This document shows positions 13,429 to 13,555 of a stretch of DNA of 13,555 nt, in pieces. Numbering within the stretch: position 1 is the first letter of the stretch; each line of letters begins with the position of its first letter. Source of the DNA: JBCCZC01 sp039188505 (GTDB lineage: Bacteria; Pseudomonadota; Gammaproteobacteria; Xanthomonadales; SZUA-38); assembly GCA_039188505.1 (NCBI GenBank), contig JBCCZC010000128.1, positions 1 to 13,555 on the forward strand, given 5' to 3'. A program made the position numbers and the translations under genes. The notes beneath the pieces are model-generated. The model was not told the DNA's origin. It saw only the letters and a program-made list of their open reading frames with translations, and searched no databases.

Positions 13429-13555
13429 AAGACGAGACCCTAGCGATCCATGCCGGCTTCAAGTCGGACCCGGCCACCAAGGCGGTGTCCGTGCCCATCT
13501 ACCAGACCGTCGCCTACGAGTTCGACAACGCGCAGCACGGCGCGGACCTGTTCAA
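13425..13555 (+). CDS. metY: O-acetyl/O-succinylhomoserine sulfhydrylase-like PLP enzyme, N-terminal part (runs off right edge)
   Basis: The first ~43 residues, MKDETLAIHAGFKSDPATKA then VSVPIYQTVAYEFDNAQHGADLF, match the N-terminus of Cys/Met-metabolism PLP enzymes. The AVSVPIYQTVAYEFDNAQHGADLF wording is characteristic of MetY (O-acetylhomoserine aminocarboxypropyltransferase), which combines acylated homoserine with sulfide to make homocysteine. The PLP lysine lies outside the window. ATG 13425 overlaps the metA stop codon by ATGA, a standard sign of translational coupling, so the acyl-homoserine made by MetA is likely used here directly. A cystathionine gamma-synthase cannot be wholly excluded from this fragment. 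Confidence 0.82.
   Translation, partial: MKDETLAIHAGFKSDPATKAVSVPIYQTVAYEFDNAQHGADLF

Overview
The window is a GC-rich (roughly two-thirds G+C) bacterial chromosome segment carrying several independent gene groups rather than one large system. A methionine metA-metY pair, a PrpE-type acyl-CoA synthetase, a TPR-GGDEF protein with an N-terminal export signal, a HTH-TPR protein and a membrane LytTR regulator together suggest an environmental proteobacterium, perhaps a gammaproteobacterium near the Chromatiales/Xanthomonadales. The taxonomy is inference: there is no rRNA or other marker. I see no tRNA, rRNA, CRISPR array, phage module or complete insertion sequence.

Layout. 1-415 (-): N-terminal part of a propionyl/acetyl-CoA synthetase that runs off the left edge. 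687-1538 (+): a predicted exported protein of unknown function whose signal peptide seems to be cut by an amber codon. 1539-2109: a gene-free stretch of about 570 bases with at least six perfect or near-perfect inverted repeats. 2110-6619 (-): a four-gene unit read as DUF1801 protein, four-TM LytTR regulator, MacB/LolD-type ATPase, then double-FtsX permease. The 147-base gap between the LytTR gene and the ATPase gene holds a 10-bp-periodic set of CGACGAATG half-sites, a good candidate operator for autogenous control of the transporter.

6749-9022 (+): a TPR-TM-GGDEF diguanylate cyclase flanked on both sides by two small paralogous genes, each encoding one TM segment and an arginine-rich tail ending in DRRxxGRRRxDLW. 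9089-9721 (-): a small secreted protein of unknown function, convergent with the preceding group and divergent from 9906-11527 (+), a HTH/FlgO-like/TPR gene split by a frameshift at about 10213. The divergent promoter region holds a perfect 12-bp inverted repeat. 11604-11867 (+): a small glycine-rich membrane protein. 11900-12322 (+): a GFA-family zinc protein. 12334-13428 (+) and 13425 to the right edge (+): MetA-family homoserine O-acyltransferase and a PLP-dependent sulfhydrylase (MetY-like) overlapping by ATGA, so homoserine activation and direct sulfhydrylation are probably translationally coupled.

The most noteworthy items are the LytTR-ABC unit with its phased repeat operator, the twin small Arg-rich membrane proteins bracketing a diguanylate cyclase, and two apparently broken genes (amber in a signal peptide; frameshift plus loss of a conserved segment in the HTH-TPR gene).
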